This document shows positions 5,327 through 6,512 of a stretch of DNA of 6,512 nt, piece after piece. Position 1 is the stretch's first letter; each line of letters opens with the position of its first letter. This DNA comes from an uncultured Erysipelotrichaceae bacterium. Its GTDB lineage: Bacteria > Bacillota_I > Bacilli_A > Erysipelotrichales > Coprobacillaceae. The stretch covers positions 1-6,512 of the forward strand of contig URQL01000099.1 in assembly GCA_900550005.1 (NCBI GenBank), written 5' to 3'. The notes below the pieces were generated by a model, which searched no databases, was not told the DNA's origin, and saw only the letters and a program-made list of their open reading frames with translations. The translations under genes were made by a program, and so were the position numbers.

Positions 5327-5351
5327 AAAAAAGTACCCCTAAGGATACTTT
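5327..5351 (-). terminator. Intrinsic terminator of the GH1 gene
   Basis: On the minus strand a 9-bp stem (aaagtatcc with gggtacttt, one T-G wobble; complements of 5343-5351 and 5330-5338) has the 4-nt loop ttag and is followed by T residues. It overlaps the stop codon of the glucosidase gene and should separate that gene from the downstream membrane-protein gene. Confidence 0.8.
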
Positions 5352-6512
5352 AATCATTTGACAAATCTTCCCCTTGACTAGCAATGACTTTTTTAAACCA
5401 ATAAAAAGATTTCTTTCTATAACGATTTAATGTGCCATGACCTTTATCATCCATATCAACATAAATAAATCCATAACGTTTTTTCATTTCTCCTGTTGAT
5501 AATGAGACCAGGTCAATTGGTCCCCACATTGTATAACCTAAACAATCAACACCATCAATACTCATTGCGTCTTTCATTGCGTTTAAATGTTGTTGTAGAT
5601 ATTCAATACGATAATCATCTTCTACATAATTATTTTCATCGATTTCATCAATTGCACCCATTCCATTTTCAACAATGAAAATCGGTTTTTGGATACGATC
5701 ATAAATTTCATTCATACAATAACGAAGTCCTAATGGATCAATAGGCCATCCCCAAGGTGTTTGTGGTAAATAAGGATTTGTTGAACCACCAACATTGAAC
5801 CAAGGATCTCCTGCTTGTGTTGTATTTGAACGATAATATGAGAAAGAAACATAATCTAATTGACCTTCTTTTAAAATTTCTTTATCTCCATCTAAGATTT
5901 CTATTTCATCAAATCCATGATGAGACCAAACATCTTTTGCATAAGGATGATAATATCCTCTAGCCATCGTATCGATGAAATACCAGTTTTCACGACGTTG
6001 TTGTAATTGATGGAACATATCTTCTGGTTTACATGTAGCTGGATAAAGTTCACTCATCGCATACATTGCACCAAACATACTTCCTGGCATCATTTGATGT
6101 CCTAAAATCGTTGCTTTAGCACTAGCAATAAACATATGATGAACAGCTTGATAACGTGTTTTTCCGTCACTATCGCGTGTTCCGCATGGACCAAATCCTC
6201 TAACTGCATTGATTTCATTAAAAGTTAACCAATATTTACAACGGTCACCATAGCGTTCAAATAAAGATTTACAATAACGTACATAACAATCAATAACATG
6301 ACGATTTGACCATCCTTCGTATTTTAATGCAAGTTCCATCGGCATTTCATCATGACAAATCGTAATCAAAGGTTCAATATTATATTTTTTTAATTCATTG
6401 ATTACATCATCATAAAATTGTAATCCTTCTTCATTAGGTATAAGTTCATCCCCAGTTGGATAAATACGACTCCAACAAATACTAAAACGGAAAACGTTAA
6501 ATCCCATTTCTG
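5350..6512 (-). CDS. GH1 6-phospho-beta-glucosidase, N-terminus beyond the window
   Basis: The visible 387 or so residues are the body and C-terminus of a glycoside hydrolase family 1 enzyme. The frame stays open to the right edge, and the first visible residues (EMGFNVFRFSICWSRIYP) normally lie well inside the protein, so roughly 70-90 residues are missing. The Met at 6507 is not the start. Counting from that Met, the acid/base Glu is in TFNEIN (Glu98) and the nucleophile is in FIVENG (Glu280). The C-terminal SLSTGEMKKRYGF carries Ser337, Lys343 and Tyr345, the phosphate-binding trio of 6-phospho-beta-glucosidases. It should therefore cleave PTS-imported phosphorylated beta-glucosides such as cellobiose 6-phosphate or aryl glucosides in the cytoplasm. 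The PTS partner, if any, would be to the right. It ends in its own terminator. Confidence 0.94.
   Translation of the reverse strand, partial: EMGFNVFRFSICWSRIYPTGDELIPNEEGLQFYDDVINELKKYNIEPLITICHDEMPMELALKYEGWSNRHVIDCYVRYCKSLFERYGDRCKYWLTFNEINAVRGFGPCGTRDSDGKTRYQAVHHMFIASAKATILGHQMMPGSMFGAMYAMSELYPATCKPEDMFHQLQQRRENWYFIDTMARGYYHPYAKDVWSHHGFDEIEILDGDKEILKEGQLDYVSFSYYRSNTTQAGDPWFNVGGSTNPYLPQTPWGWPIDPLGLRYCMNEIYDRIQKPIFIVENGMGAIDEIDENNYVEDDYRIEYLQQHLNAMKDAMSIDGVDCLGYTMWGPIDLVSLSTGEMKKRYGFIYVDMDDKGHGTLNRYRKKSFYWFKKVIASQGEDLSND

Noticed and set aside
5496..5678. Plus-strand open frame opposite the glucosidase gene
   Set aside because: It is the antisense of a conserved GH1 region; its low-complexity His/Leu/Asn content is typical of a shadow frame.
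6505..6507. Met at 6507 as the start of the glucosidase
   Set aside because: The frame continues open to the edge, there is no ribosome binding site, and the EMGFNVFRFS segment is internal in GH1 enzymes.
1..6512. CRISPR array, insertion sequence or toxin-antitoxin pair
   Set aside because: No regularly spaced repeats, no transposase-like frame with terminal inverted repeats, and no small overlapping gene pair were found.

Overview
The window is strongly AT-rich. It has compact genes, strong AGGAGG-type ribosome binding sites, sigma-A-like promoters and many stem-plus-T-run terminators, so the source is probably a low-GC Bacillota. The protein flavour (a HDE-type GH1 6-phospho-beta-glucosidase, a ChbG deacetylase, a small nitroreductase) would suit a gut-type Erysipelotrichia or Clostridia member, but that is an inference from style, not from a marker gene.

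Layout. Positions 1-596 hold no intact gene. There are remnants of a decayed minus-strand reading frame (1-289), a strong minus-strand terminator (392-430) and a good minus-strand promoter in front of it (494-521). The last two may define a short RNA or attenuated leader. Next come two minus-strand tRNA genes, tRNA-Glu(UUC) followed by tRNA-Trp(CCA), both with encoded CCA and with their own promoter. Divergent from them is a plus-strand unit: a ChbG/YdjC carbohydrate deacetylase (889-1650), an unrecognised 141-residue protein (1707-2132) ended by a terminator that contains its stop codon, then a TspO/MBR membrane protein (2180-2638).

A bidirectional terminator separates tspO from a converging nitroreductase (2664-3185, minus). 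The nitroreductase and a metallo-beta-lactamase-fold hydrolase (3278-4051, plus) are transcribed divergently from promoters whose -35 boxes overlap almost completely. A second bidirectional terminator (4053-4082) ends the hydrolase and a converging O-antigen ligase/polymerase-family membrane protein. That membrane protein appears to start at an ATT codon (5241). Last, on the minus strand, is a GH1 6-phospho-beta-glucosidase that runs off the right edge, so its N-terminus is missing.

The genes look like mostly single-gene transcription units of carbohydrate and small-molecule metabolism rather than one pathway. The deacetylase and the phospho-glucosidase could both serve PTS-imported beta-linked oligosaccharides, but no PTS gene is visible. 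I found no CRISPR array, insertion sequence, toxin-antitoxin or phage module. The most notable points are the ATT start, the shared -35 divergent promoter and the promoter-hairpin-terminator block downstream of the tRNAs.
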